Positions 27,358 to 35,468 of a DNA stretch of 64,000 nt are shown in pieces. This stretch comes from CALMEC01 sp963706315. Lineage in GTDB: Bacteria > Actinomycetota > Thermoleophilia > Miltoncostaeales > Miltoncostaeaceae. A program made the position numbers and the translations under genes. Below the pieces are notes generated by a model. That model did no database searches and was not told the origin of the DNA. It saw only the letters and a list, made by a program, of their open reading frames with translations. Every line of letters begins with the position of its first letter. Positions within the stretch are counted from its first letter, which is position 1. Location: positions 61,885 to 125,884 of the forward strand of contig CAVPMA010000017.1 of NCBI GenBank assembly GCA_963706315.1, written 5' to 3'.

Positions 27358-28371
27358 TCAGGATAGCGTCATTCCCCGCGATTTCGTGGGCGGCGGAGAG
27401 TCGTCGCCGTCGAACAGCCGCCGGAGCTCCGGGCCGCTCAACCCGGCGCCCAGTCCGGCGATGAGCGCGATCCGCGCGGCGGCGGGCGAGCGGCGGCCGG
27501 CGACGATCACCCCGGATGCGCGCAGATCGCGCTCGCTCCCGCGAAAGCCGTACGTTCCATGGAGCACGGTGCCGCGCTCGGGGCGCACGGTCGCGACCAC
27601 CGGCACCCGGGCGGCGGCCTCCTCGACCGCGTCGAGCGTCTCGGGTGGCAGGTGGCCGGCGCCGAGCGCGACCACCACGAGCCCGTCGGCGCCGCTCGCG
27701 AGGGCGGCGCGGAGGAGGCCCCCGTCGTCGCCGAGCCCCGCGGCGACGACGTGGACACGAGCGGCGAGGGCCGCGGGGTCGATCGCCACGGTGCGCACCG
27801 GACGCGTCAGCACGACGGGGACGCCCTCCTCCACCCAGCCGAGGGGTCCCGATTGGTACGAGCCGAACGCGGTGGGCCCCGTTGAGTCGACCTTCCGTAC
27901 CCACCGTGCGGCGTGGATCTGGCCGCCGAACACCACCACGCATCCCAAGCCGGATGCGCTCGGTGAGGCGGCCACGCCGACCGCGTCGCGCAGGTTGGCG
28001 GGACCGTCGGCCCCCGTCGCGGACGCCGGCCGGATCGCGCCGGTGACCACCACGGGCGCGTCGGCGTCGTGCATCAGGTCGACGAGCGCCGCAAGCTCCT
28101 CGATCGTGTCGGTGCCGCTGGTCACGACGACGCCGCGGCCGTCCCGCGCGGCGGCGCGCGCGGCGCGTGCCACGGCCAGCGCCCCGTCGAGCCCCAACGC
28201 CGCGCCAGGGACGTTACGTACGCCCTCGACGTCCAGCGTGAACCCCGCAAGCTCGGGCACCGCGGCGACGAGCTCCGCAGCATCCATCGCAGGGGCCGCC
28301 CGATCGCCGCGCATCGCGATCGTGCCCCCCGCGCCGATCACGCGGACGAGCCGACCCGTCTCAGACGCCAC
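27358..28371 (-). CDS. L-asparaginase family protein
   Basis: A 337-residue asparaginase/glutaminase-type amidohydrolase. The two catalytic threonine motifs are present: GAGGTIAM at residues 13-20 and TSGTDTIEE near residue 85; a C-terminal small domain follows (RPERGTVLHGTYGFRGSERDL). No signal peptide, so it is probably cytoplasmic (type I-like). GTG start. It is followed after five bases by the ATG of the disturbed YccA-like gene, suggesting an operon. Confidence 0.87.
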   Translation of the reverse strand: MASETGRLVRVIGAGGTIAMRGDRAAPAMDAAELVAAVPELAGFTLDVEGVRNVPGAALGLDGALAVARAARAAARDGRGVVVTSGTDTIEELAALVDLMHDADAPVVVTGAIRPASATGADGPANLRDAVGVAASPSASGLGCVVVFGGQIHAARWVRKVDSTGPTAFGSYQSGPLGWVEEGVPVVLTRPVRTVAIDPAALAARVHVVAAGLGDDGGLLRAALASGADGLVVVALGAGHLPPETLDAVEEAAARVPVVATVRPERGTVLHGTYGFRGSERDLRASGVIVAGRRSPAAARIALIAGLGAGLSGPELRRLFDGDDSPPPTKSRGMTLS

Positions 28372-28401
28372 CGGTGGTGCGCTCGGGCCCGGGTGCCGGC
28401 G

Positions 28402-28728
28402 TCACGCTCGGCGGCGTACCCGCCGTGCGGACGTCGGCGTGACGACCTGCAGCAGGTTGCCGACGGCCTGATCGTGTTCGAGCGGGTGGCGCAGCGGGAG
28501 GTCGTCGCGGACGGCGTAGTGGTTGCGCCGCCCGACCCGGGTGCGCGACACGTACCCGGCCTCGACGAGGTCGCTCACGATTCCCTGCGTCGCTCGCTCG
28601 GTGATTCCCACGCGGTCGGCCACGTCGCGAAGGCGGATGCCGGGGTCGCGCGCGATGCACACGAGCACGTGCGCATGGTTCGTCAGGAACGTCCAGCCTG
28701 TTCGACCGACGCGCGCGTCATCCGCCAT
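28402..28728 (-). CDS. winged-helix transcriptional regulator
   Basis: A 108-residue protein with one winged helix-turn-helix: HVLVCIARDPGIRLRDVADRVGITERATQGIVSDLVEAGYVSRTRVGRRNHY spans about residues 20-70 with the recognition helix around TERATQGIVSDL. The C-terminus is short and basic. ArsR/MarR-like in size. It lies between cysN and the asparaginase gene on the same strand; target unknown. ATG with TAACAT six bases upstream, no Shine-Dalgarno. Confidence 0.75.
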   Translation of the reverse strand: MADDARVGRTGWTFLTNHAHVLVCIARDPGIRLRDVADRVGITERATQGIVSDLVEAGYVSRTRVGRRNHYAVRDDLPLRHPLEHDQAVGNLLQVVTPTSARRVRRRA

Positions 28729-28734
28729 GACGCG

Positions 28735-28740
28735 ATGTTA
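28735..28740 (-). promoter_or_regulatory. candidate -10 box for the winged-helix regulator
   Basis: TAACAT (minus strand) 6 bases before ATG 28728. Confidence 0.4.
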
Positions 28741-28767
28741 CTCCCGAGTCGCGAATCGCGTCGTGGA

Positions 28768-30048
28768 TTACGTCGTTGCTGCCGCCTGGACGATCATTCC
28801 GGCGGCGAGCGTGTCGTTCGTCGCCTCGTCGATCAGGATGAAGCTGCCGGTGGTGCGATTGCTTCCGTACGGGTCGACCACGAGCGGCTGGCTGGTGCGC
28901 AGCCGGATCCGGGCGATGTCGTTGAGCCCGACCGCCTCCGCCGGGCCGGTGTCGAACGTGCGGATGTCGACCCGGTAGACGATCGCGTCGACGACGGCGA
29001 GGGCTTCTCGCGTGGTGTGGCGGATGACGTAGCGGCTGCCCCGCGCGAGCGATCGGTCGGACATCCAGCACACGTCGGCGACGATCTCCCGCGTGACGAC
29101 CGGCAGCTCGTCGTCGGCGGCGACGATCATGTCGCCCCGCGCGACGTCCAGGTTGTCCGACAGGCGGATGGTGACCGACTGCGGGGCCTCGGCGAGATCG
29201 AGTGGGCCGTCGAGCGTCTCGACGGTCTCGACCGTGGTGCGCTGCCCACCCGGCAGGACCACGACCTCCATGCCCGGGTGGAAATCCCCCGCGGCGATCT
29301 GGCCGGCGTACCCGCGGTAGTCGTGGTGGTCAACCGCCTGCGGACGGATGACCCACTGCACCGGGTACCGGGCCGGGAGCGCGATGTCGTCGCGGTCGAG
29401 CGGGATCCGCTCGAGGTGGTGAAGGAGCGACGTGCCCTCGTACCAGGGCATGCGCTCGCTGTCGTCGACGACGTTGTCGCCGTCGAGCGCCGAGATTGGG
29501 ATCAGGTCGATCTCGAGGTCGAGATCGCGGGCGAAGTCGCGGAAGTGGGCCTCGATGTCGTCGAAGACGTCCTGGTCGAAATCGACGAGATCCATCTTGT
29601 TGACGGCTACGACCACCCGCGGGATCCGCAGCAGCGCGCAGACGTAGGTGTGCCGGCGGGTCTGCTCCACCACCCCGTGCCGCGCGTCGACGAGGATCAC
29701 CGCCACGTCCGCGGTCGACGCCCCGGTCGCCATGTTCCGCGTGTACTGAACGTGCCCGGGCGAGTCGGCGATGATGAACCGGCGGCGAGGAGTCGCGAAC
29801 GGGCGGTACGCGACGTCGATCGTGATGCCCTGCTCCCGCTCGGCTCGCAAGCCGTCGGTGAGGAGCGCCAGGTTCACGTAGCCGTCGCCGCGCCGCTCGC
29901 TGACCTCCTCGATGTGCTCGAGTTGGTCCGCCATCACCTGCTTGGCGTCGAACAGCAGGCGGCCGATCAGGGTGCTCTTGCCGTCGTCGACCGAGCCGCA
30001 GGTCACGAGGCGGCAGAGGTCGACACGGTCCACGGTACCCACCATCAC
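28768..30048 (-). CDS. cysN: sulfate adenylyltransferase GTPase subunit CysN
   Basis: A 426-residue translation-factor-like GTPase that drives ATP sulfurylase (with CysD) to form adenosine 5'-phosphosulfate. GTPase motifs: G1 GSVDDGKSTLIGRL at about 18-31, G3 DSPGHVQYTRNM, G4 VNKMDLVDF; domains II and III follow. There is no fused APS kinase (CysC). The start MMVGTVDRV could be either of two adjacent ATGs. It lies 169 bases after cysD, an unusually long gap for this pair. Confidence 0.95.
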   Translation of the reverse strand: MMVGTVDRVDLCRLVTCGSVDDGKSTLIGRLLFDAKQVMADQLEHIEEVSERRGDGYVNLALLTDGLRAEREQGITIDVAYRPFATPRRRFIIADSPGHVQYTRNMATGASTADVAVILVDARHGVVEQTRRHTYVCALLRIPRVVVAVNKMDLVDFDQDVFDDIEAHFRDFARDLDLEIDLIPISALDGDNVVDDSERMPWYEGTSLLHHLERIPLDRDDIALPARYPVQWVIRPQAVDHHDYRGYAGQIAAGDFHPGMEVVVLPGGQRTTVETVETLDGPLDLAEAPQSVTIRLSDNLDVARGDMIVAADDELPVVTREIVADVCWMSDRSLARGSRYVIRHTTREALAVVDAIVYRVDIRTFDTGPAEAVGLNDIARIRLRTSQPLVVDPYGSNRTTGSFILIDEATNDTLAAGMIVQAAATT

Positions 30049-30217
30049 AACCTGACTTGGTACTCAGGCTTCAGGGACGCGCGTCGCGAGCAGCGATGCG
30101 CGTCACGATCCAGGTGCCTGCCCTGCTGGCGAGCAGGCCGAAGGCCGACAGCAACGTCGGGGAAGAATCGACGACTGCTCGAGGCTGCGCTTCCGCACTG
30201 CGAGAGATTCTTCACCG
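30049..30217 (-). ncRNA. stem-loop-rich spacer between cysD and cysN
   Basis: No gene, but seven inverted repeats in order: GAAGAATC/GATTCTTC (30162-30213) enclosing TGCG/CGCA (30186-30197), CCGAC/GTCGG (30145-30160), GGCC/GGCC (30136-30146), CTGCT/AGCAG (30123-30136), GACGCGC/GCGCGTC (30076-30104) and CCTGA/TCAGG (30051-30068), the last ending next to the cysN start. Coordinates are on the plus strand; the transcript is minus. It could be a processing or attenuation element controlling the CysD:CysN ratio. I know of no described RNA family at this position. Confidence 0.45.
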
Positions 30218-31120
30218 TTAGAAATAGCCCACGCGCTTGCGATCCTCCATGGCGGCCTCGCTGGCGCGATCGTCGGCGCGGGTCTCCCCTCGCTCGGTGA
30301 TACGCGTGGCGGCGATCTCCGCGACGACGTCCTCGAGCGTGGCCGCCTGCGAGGCCACCGCGCCGGTGCAGCTCATGTCGCCCACCGTGCGGAAGCGGAC
30401 CGAGGTCCGAAACGGCTCCTCGGACGGCATGCGCTCGACGATCTCGCTGGCGGCGTAGAGCATGCCGTCGCGGGCGAACACCTCGCGCTCATGGGCGAAG
30501 TAGATGGACGGAAGCTCGATGCCCTCCTGGGCGATGTACTCCCACACGTCGAGCTCTGTCCAGTTGGACATCGGGAACACGCGCACGTGCTCGCCCTGCC
30601 GGACCCGGCCGTTGTAGATGTTCCACACCTCGGGCCGCTGGGCGCGGGGGTCCCACTGGCCGAAGTCGTCGCGGAAGCTGAACACGCGCTCCTTGGCGCG
30701 CGCCCGCTCCTCGTCTCGCCGCGCACCGCCGATGGCCGCGTCGAAGCGGTGCTCGGCGATCGCGTCAAGCAGCGTCGTCGTCTGCAGCTGGTTGCGCGAT
30801 GCCCGGGGCCCGGTCTGCTCGGCGACCCGACCGGCGTCGATCGACTCCTGCACCGACGCGACGATGAGGCGCTCCCCCAGCTCGGCAACCCGCGCGTCGC
30901 GGTACTCGATCACCTCGGGGAAGTTGTGGCCGGTGTCGACGTGCATGAGCGGGAACGGGAAGCCGCCCGGGCGAAACGCCTTCTCGGCCAGCCGCAGGAG
31001 CACGGCCGAGTCCTTGCCACCGGAGAAGAGCAGGACCGGCCGTTCGAGCTGCGCGGCGACCTCGCGCATGATGTAGATCGCCTCGGCCTCGAGAAGGTTC
31101 AGGTGCTCATGCGTGCTCAA
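30218..31120 (-). CDS. cysD: sulfate adenylyltransferase subunit CysD
   Basis: A 300-residue PP-loop ATP sulfurylase small subunit: LLFSGGKDSAVLLRL near residue 31, HVDTGHNFPEVIEYRD near residue 61, GGARRDEERARAKERVFSFRD, and MSNWTELDVWEYI. It adenylates sulfate together with CysN. TTG start within a TTGA overlap with the stop of the TauE gene, so export protein and CysD are coupled. APS/PAPS reductase and sulfite reductase are not in the window. Confidence 0.96.
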   Translation of the reverse strand: MSTHEHLNLLEAEAIYIMREVAAQLERPVLLFSGGKDSAVLLRLAEKAFRPGGFPFPLMHVDTGHNFPEVIEYRDARVAELGERLIVASVQESIDAGRVAEQTGPRASRNQLQTTTLLDAIAEHRFDAAIGGARRDEERARAKERVFSFRDDFGQWDPRAQRPEVWNIYNGRVRQGEHVRVFPMSNWTELDVWEYIAQEGIELPSIYFAHEREVFARDGMLYAASEIVERMPSEEPFRTSVRFRTVGDMSCTGAVASQAATLEDVVAEIAATRITERGETRADDRASEAAMEDRKRVGYF

Positions 31121-32067
31121 TTCGTCTCAACCCCTGCTTGGGCGACCGCCGGAACCGGCATGGCCGTCGCGATCGACGTATTCGTTTGCTGCGCCGCGAC
31201 CCGGCGACGGTCCAACCGCCATGCCCAGATCGCGAGAACGACAGGAAAGCCGACCAGGACATAGGCCGGGATCGACACGCCGGCCTTTGTCACCAAGCCG
31301 AGACCCGACGCGAGCAGGACGATGCCGAGCGCCGGACGCAGACCACGCTCGGGCATCCGCACCGCGACGTGGGCGCCGACCCAGACTCCGGGGATCGACC
31401 CGATGAGAATGGATCCGGCGAGCGCGAAGTCGATGTTGCCGGAGACGAAGTGCGCAGCGCTCGCCGCCCACAGCAACACCGCCGCATGGAAGACGTCGGT
31501 TCCCACTACCCGGTGCGGGGTGAGCCGGAACAGCATGATGAGCGCGATCGCGATCAGCGCGCCCGAACCGGCCGAGGTCACGCCGAGGACGAAGCCGACG
31601 GCGAGACCGACACCGACCGCGGCGACCTTGTGCCTGGCCTGCAGGTCGATCGTGGCGCGCTCGCGCCCATGCGCCGCCGTCGAGAACAGCGCCCGCCACA
31701 GGACGGCGACGCCGGTGATGAGGAGCGCGCCTGCGACCATGCCGAGCACGACCGAGTCGAACGACGCTCCGGTTCGTCGCTCGATGATGTCCAGCACCCA
31801 GACACCGGCGATCGCGGCGGGGATGCTGCCGACACCGAGCCACATCGAGATTCCGAGGTCGACCGTGCCCTGCCGGAAGTGGCGCCAGCCACCGACGGTC
31901 TTGGTGACCGCCGCGTAGGCGAGGTCGGTGCCGATCGCGATGACCGGCTTGATGCTGAAGACGAGGATCAGCAACGGGGTCATGAGCGACCCGCCGCCCA
32001 TGCCCGTCGTGCCGACCAACACGCCGACGCCGAACCCGAACAGGATGAGGAGGAGAAACTCCGTCAC
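31117..32067 (-). CDS. TauE/SafE family sulfite/sulfonate exporter
   Basis: A 316-residue membrane protein with eight or nine helices in two TauE/SafE halves (LVGTTGMGGGSLMTPLLI and GVTSAGSGALIAIALIM are the repeated motifs). Family members move sulfite, sulfoacetate or related anions. Being first in the operon before cysD and cysN, it more likely handles sulfate/sulfite for assimilation. GTG start; a good promoter lies 57 bases upstream. The Pro-rich, Ala-rich tail is not conserved. Confidence 0.87.
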   Translation of the reverse strand: MTEFLLLILFGFGVGVLVGTTGMGGGSLMTPLLILVFSIKPVIAIGTDLAYAAVTKTVGGWRHFRQGTVDLGISMWLGVGSIPAAIAGVWVLDIIERRTGASFDSVVLGMVAGALLITGVAVLWRALFSTAAHGRERATIDLQARHKVAAVGVGLAVGFVLGVTSAGSGALIAIALIMLFRLTPHRVVGTDVFHAAVLLWAASAAHFVSGNIDFALAGSILIGSIPGVWVGAHVAVRMPERGLRPALGIVLLASGLGLVTKAGVSIPAYVLVGFPVVLAIWAWRLDRRRVAAQQTNTSIATAMPVPAVAQAGVETN

Positions 32068-32123
32068 CGCGCCGCTCGCTGTCGCCGAACCATTCTCATG
32101 ATTGATTCATCCAATAAGCGATG

Positions 32124-32153
32124 TTTATACCAGTTGCCCTGCGGACCGTCCAA
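32124..32153 (-). promoter_or_regulatory. sigma70-type promoter for tauE-cysD-cysN
   Basis: Minus-strand TTGGAC (32153-32148), 18-base spacer, TATAAA (32129-32124). The predicted leader of about 50 bases contains the imperfect palindrome ATGATTGATTCAT (32099-32111 region), a possible operator. Confidence 0.65.
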
Positions 32154-32248
32154 CCTCGGCTGGCCTGCACCCTTCGGCGTTGCGTGACGCGGACACCCTG
32201 TGACTCCGAATATCTGTAATCACGATGGTGTTTGCTGTGTTTTACCTG

Positions 32249-32254
32249 TACAGT
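32249..32254 (+). promoter_or_regulatory. candidate -10 box for met8-cobA
   Basis: TACAGT 6 bases before ATG 32261, inside the perfect palindrome CTGTACAG (32247-32254). The palindrome over the -10 could be a repressor site. No Shine-Dalgarno. Confidence 0.45.
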
Positions 32255-32260
32255 GGCGCC

Positions 32261-32962
32261 ATGGCAAGGGCAGACGCCGAATTGCGACATGACCGCCGCG
32301 ACCCGGCTCACCCGGCGTCCGTGCTCTACCCGGCCTTCATCGACCTGCGCGGACGGCGCTGCCTCGTCGTCGGCGGCGGCCCGGTCGGCACCGAGAAGGC
32401 CGAGAAGCTGGTCGACGCCGGGGCCGACATTCGCCTCGTGAGCCCCGCGATCACGGACAGGCTCGCGGAGCTCGTGGCCACGGGCGCAATCGCGGAGTTC
32501 CACAGTCGCGAGTACCGCACCGCGGATCTCGACGACTGCATCCTGGTGATCGCGGCCACCAACGAGGCGGGGATCAACCGTCAGGTCTGGGAGGACTGCG
32601 AGGCGCGCCGCATGCTTGTCAACGTCGTCGACGTCCCCCCGCTGTGCAACTTCATCGTGCCGTCGATCATGCGCCACGGGGAGCTCGCGGTGGCCGTGTC
32701 GACGGGCGGGGCGAGCCCCGTCGTCGCGCGGGCCGTGCGTCAACGCATCGAAGGCGAGATCGGTCCCGAGTGGGGCGAGCTCGTCGAGTTGCTGCGCGCG
32801 ACACGCGAGGAGCTCAAGCAGCGCTTCCTCACGATGCCCGAGCGGGCCGCCGCCGTCGAGCGGCTCCTCGCGACCGACATCGTCGACCGGCTCGCCGCCG
32901 GGGACCGCGACGGCGCTCGTGACCTCATCGAGCAGTATCTGGGGACCGTCGTCCCGGCATGA
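32261..32962 (+). CDS. precorrin-2 dehydrogenase / sirohydrochlorin ferrochelatase (Met8/CysG-N type)
   Basis: A 233-residue protein with an NAD-binding Rossmann motif CLVVGGGPVGTEKAEKL near residue 34, the catalytic-aspartate region NRQVWEDCEARRMLVNVVD, and FIVPSIMRHGELAVAVSTGGASPVVAR, typical of Met8/CysG N-terminal domains. It makes siroheme from precorrin-2 for sulfite or nitrite reductase. ATG 32261 is preferred over 32225 because the -10 box lies between them. Coupled by ATGA to cobA; divergent from the sulfate genes, so one intergenic region serves both. Confidence 0.9.
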   Translation: MARADAELRHDRRDPAHPASVLYPAFIDLRGRRCLVVGGGPVGTEKAEKLVDAGADIRLVSPAITDRLAELVATGAIAEFHSREYRTADLDDCILVIAATNEAGINRQVWEDCEARRMLVNVVDVPPLCNFIVPSIMRHGELAVAVSTGGASPVVARAVRQRIEGEIGPEWGELVELLRATREELKQRFLTMPERAAAVERLLATDIVDRLAAGDRDGARDLIEQYLGTVVPA

Positions 32963-33822
32963 GCGGCGTCGTTCATCTCGTCGGCGCCGGCCCGGGCGAT
33001 CCCGATCTGCTGACCGTGCGTGGACTCCGTCTCCTGCAGTCCGCCGAGGTCGTCGTGCATGATCGCCTGGGAGCCGAGGGGCTGCTGCACCTCGCTCCGG
33101 CGGACGCCGTCCTGATCGACGCCGGCAAGGCGCCCGGGCGCCACGGGATGACGCAGGAGGAGATCTGCGCGGTGCTGGTGGAGCACGCCCGCGCCGGCCG
33201 GCGCGTGGTGCGCCTGAAAGGCGGCGACCCGTTCGTCTTCGGCCGCGGCGGCGAGGAGGCCCTCGCAGTGGCGGAGGCGGGCCTTCGATTCGAGGTGGTT
33301 CCGGGCGTGAGCAGTGCGATCGCGGGGCCCGCCATGGCCGGCATCCCGGTGACCCACCGGGGCATCGCCCGCACGGTCACCATCGCGAGCGGCCACGACG
33401 ATCCGGCGAGCCCCGCGGCCCGGGCACGGTGGGAGGCGCTCGCGCAGGTGCCCGGCACGCTCGTGCTGCTCATGGCGATGACGAACCTCACGGAGATCGC
33501 GGCGGCCCTGGTCGCGGGCGGGCGCGCAGCCGACGAGCCCGCCGCGGCGATCCAGTGGTCGACCACCGCGGACGAGCGCCGGGTCGGAGCGACGCTCGCC
33601 ACCATCGCCGACGCCTGCGCAACGGCCGGCGTGGGCTCGCCCGCCGTGGTGGTCATCGGTCCGGTCGTCGCCCTCGGCGAGCTGCTCGAATCAGCCCGCG
33701 TCGCGACGGTGGGCGACGACTCCGCCGACGACGGTGACGGACACGTGCAGGTCGGCGTCGAGCAGCACGAGGTCGGCGGGCGTCCCGGCCTCGAGCGATC
33801 CGAGCTCGGCCCGTCCCAGTAG
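32959..33822 (+). CDS. cobA: uroporphyrinogen-III C-methyltransferase
   Basis: SAM-dependent methyltransferase that turns uroporphyrinogen III into precorrin-2, the step before Met8. Motifs: VGAGPGDPDLLTVRGLRLL, RLKGGDPFVFGRGGEEA, VVPGVSSAIAGPAMAGIPVTHRG. Core homology ends near residue 240; the last 44 residues (from about 33691) are read from DNA that is antisense to the 3' end of nagA and are acidic and low in order, so they are probably an unselected extension. Confidence 0.93.
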   Translation: MSGVVHLVGAGPGDPDLLTVRGLRLLQSAEVVVHDRLGAEGLLHLAPADAVLIDAGKAPGRHGMTQEEICAVLVEHARAGRRVVRLKGGDPFVFGRGGEEALAVAEAGLRFEVVPGVSSAIAGPAMAGIPVTHRGIARTVTIASGHDDPASPAARARWEALAQVPGTLVLLMAMTNLTEIAAALVAGGRAADEPAAAIQWSTTADERRVGATLATIADACATAGVGSPAVVVIGPVVALGELLESARVATVGDDSADDGDGHVQVGVEQHEVGGRPGLERSELGPSQ

Positions 33823-34836
33823 CCGCGCCGGCGTCGCGCTCGCGGCGGCGGTCGCCGCCGGGGCTCCGCACCCGGTGATTCGCATGACGTTCCGCACGTC
33901 CGCGTCGAGCCCGCAGGCCGAACCGGCCGGCCGGCCGGTGGCGGGATCCAGCGACCGGACCCCGTCGCCGACGATCGTGAGATCGCCCAGCCGGTAGCGA
34001 CCGGGTGGCGCGCCGAGCGCCGCGGTGGCGTCGGAGACGAGCATTCGCCGCTCGGATCCCAGTGCCGCCCACGCCGCGCGGAGCAGGTCCGGGTCGAGGT
34101 GGGCGCCGTCGGCGATCAGACCGGCGAACACGGGCAGCCCGGCGAGCACGGCGCCCGCCAGCCCCGGCTCGTGCGGGTCGGGCCGCCGCATGGCGTTGAA
34201 GAGGTGTGTCACGGCCCGCACGCCCGCGGCGACCGCATCGCGCGCGGCCCGCGCGTCGGCGTCGGTGTGCCCGGCCGAGACCACGACGCCCCGGTCGGTG
34301 AGCTCGCGGGCGATCGCGGCGGCACCGGGGAGCTCCGGCGCGAGGGTCACCATCGCGACCAACGGGGCCGACCACCCGGCGATGACCGCCGGGGCCGGTA
34401 CGGCGATATGCGCCGCCGCATGCGCCCCGCGGCGGTTCGCCGCGATCATGGGGCCCTCGAGGTGCAGGCCGAGCGGCCGGGCCCCGACCCATCCCGGCGG
34501 CGCGCCGGCCGAGAGCGCCCCGAGCGCGCGATCGACCACCTCGGGCGGCGAGGTGACGATGGTGGGCAGGAAGCTCGTGACCCCGTATCGCGGCAGGGCC
34601 GACGCGACCTCCCACAGCCGTTCCGGCTGCGACGTGAGATCGATGCCGGCGGCGCCGTTGACCTGGAGATCGACGTAGCCGGGAGCAACGCTGAGCCCCG
34701 CGGCGTCGATTCGGGTCTCGGCACGAGTCGGCTCACCCGCGACGATCCGCCCGGCCACGGCCGTCACCCGGCGCGGGACGCCCGCGAGGTCCCGCGCGCC
34801 GTCGACGACGATCCCTCGGTCGGCGTCGGCGCTCAC
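33691..34836 (-). CDS. nagA: N-acetylglucosamine-6-phosphate deacetylase
   Basis: A 381-residue amidohydrolase: GYVDLQVNGAAGIDLTS near residue 53, LHLEGPMIAANRRGAHA, SAGHTDADA, THLFNAM and LVSDATAALG with the catalytic Asp. It recycles cell-wall or chitin-derived GlcNAc-6-P to glucosamine-6-P. The open frame runs far upstream, but GTG 34836 fits the family start. No nagB or transporter is adjacent. Its 3' 132 bases overlap the end of cobA. Confidence 0.9.
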   Translation of the reverse strand: MSADADRGIVVDGARDLAGVPRRVTAVAGRIVAGEPTRAETRIDAAGLSVAPGYVDLQVNGAAGIDLTSQPERLWEVASALPRYGVTSFLPTIVTSPPEVVDRALGALSAGAPPGWVGARPLGLHLEGPMIAANRRGAHAAAHIAVPAPAVIAGWSAPLVAMVTLAPELPGAAAIARELTDRGVVVSAGHTDADARAARDAVAAGVRAVTHLFNAMRRPDPHEPGLAGAVLAGLPVFAGLIADGAHLDPDLLRAAWAALGSERRMLVSDATAALGAPPGRYRLGDLTIVGDGVRSLDPATGRPAGSACGLDADVRNVMRITGCGAPAATAAASATPARLLGRAELGSLEAGTPADLVLLDADLHVSVTVVGGVVAHRRDAG

Positions 34837-34974
34837 GCCACCGACCGTGCCAGTGCCGGCGCGGCCAGTCAACTGGCCGTGCCCGGGACGAGCGCGCAGA
34901 CGGCGTGGACCGCGATTGATCCAAACGGCCGCGCGGCGCGTATCACGGGCGCAGGCGAAACGTCGAGGGGATGC

Positions 34975-35391
34975 ATGTACGAGCTCAGTAGGGAGCTCTT
35001 TCGAGCGCTCCGCCCGGGAATCATGTCCGACGGCCGCCACCCGTCCCGGCCGGCCCGCGTGCTGCTGGCCCTGTGCGAGGAGTCGGTCGCGCAGGTGGCT
35101 CGCACGCCGTCGGCGCGGCGCCTGCACGCGTCGCGGCTGTTCGGCCAGGCCCGCGCCCTCTTCCCACCCGGCGTGCAGCTCGATCTCCTCGACCGGATCG
35201 AGCTCGAGATCGAGAACGTCCACCGCCGGTTGATCGAACGGTCCGGGGGTCGCACCGGCGGGCTGCTGCGCTGCGCGGCGACGACGCGCCGGCACGCGCC
35301 CTGCATGCGCGAACCGATTCCCGGATTGCGCTATTGCCCGTCGCACCGGCACATGGAGTCCTCGACGCCGCACGGCCTGCTGGCAGGCTGA
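34975..35391 (+). CDS. small protein with C-terminal Cys/His motif (DUF5763-like)
   Basis: A 138-residue protein starting MYELSRELFRALRPG with GAGGGG before the ATG (spacing four). The C-terminus has C-x10-C-x10-C-x2-H (CAATTRRHAPCMREPIPGLR then YCPSHRH), a spacing like the short zinc-binding DUF5763 motif (Cx(n)GxxCxR...GxxYCxxH). The N-terminal part is helical and charged, without a recognised domain. It precedes the sigma factor gene by about 80 bases; whether they are related in function is unknown. Confidence 0.6.
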   Translation: MYELSRELFRALRPGIMSDGRHPSRPARVLLALCEESVAQVARTPSARRLHASRLFGQARALFPPGVQLDLLDRIELEIENVHRRLIERSGGRTGGLLRCAATTRRHAPCMREPIPGLRYCPSHRHMESSTPHGLLAG

Positions 35392-35468
35392 CGAATGGCA
35401 TGCACCGCGGTTCTCCGGCACACGGCGAGGCACGGAACAGCATGAGCAGGGCTACGATCCGTCGTCCT

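Noticed and set aside
28069..30300. 743-residue plus-strand open frame over cysN and neighbours
   Set aside because: It is antisense to cysN and the winged-helix gene, whose families are certain; composition is Arg/Asp/Val-rich as expected for an antisense frame in GC-rich DNA.
32225..32260. Upstream ATG 32225 as start of met8
   Set aside because: It lies upstream of the -10 box TACAGT and would add MVFAVFYLYSGA, absent from the family.
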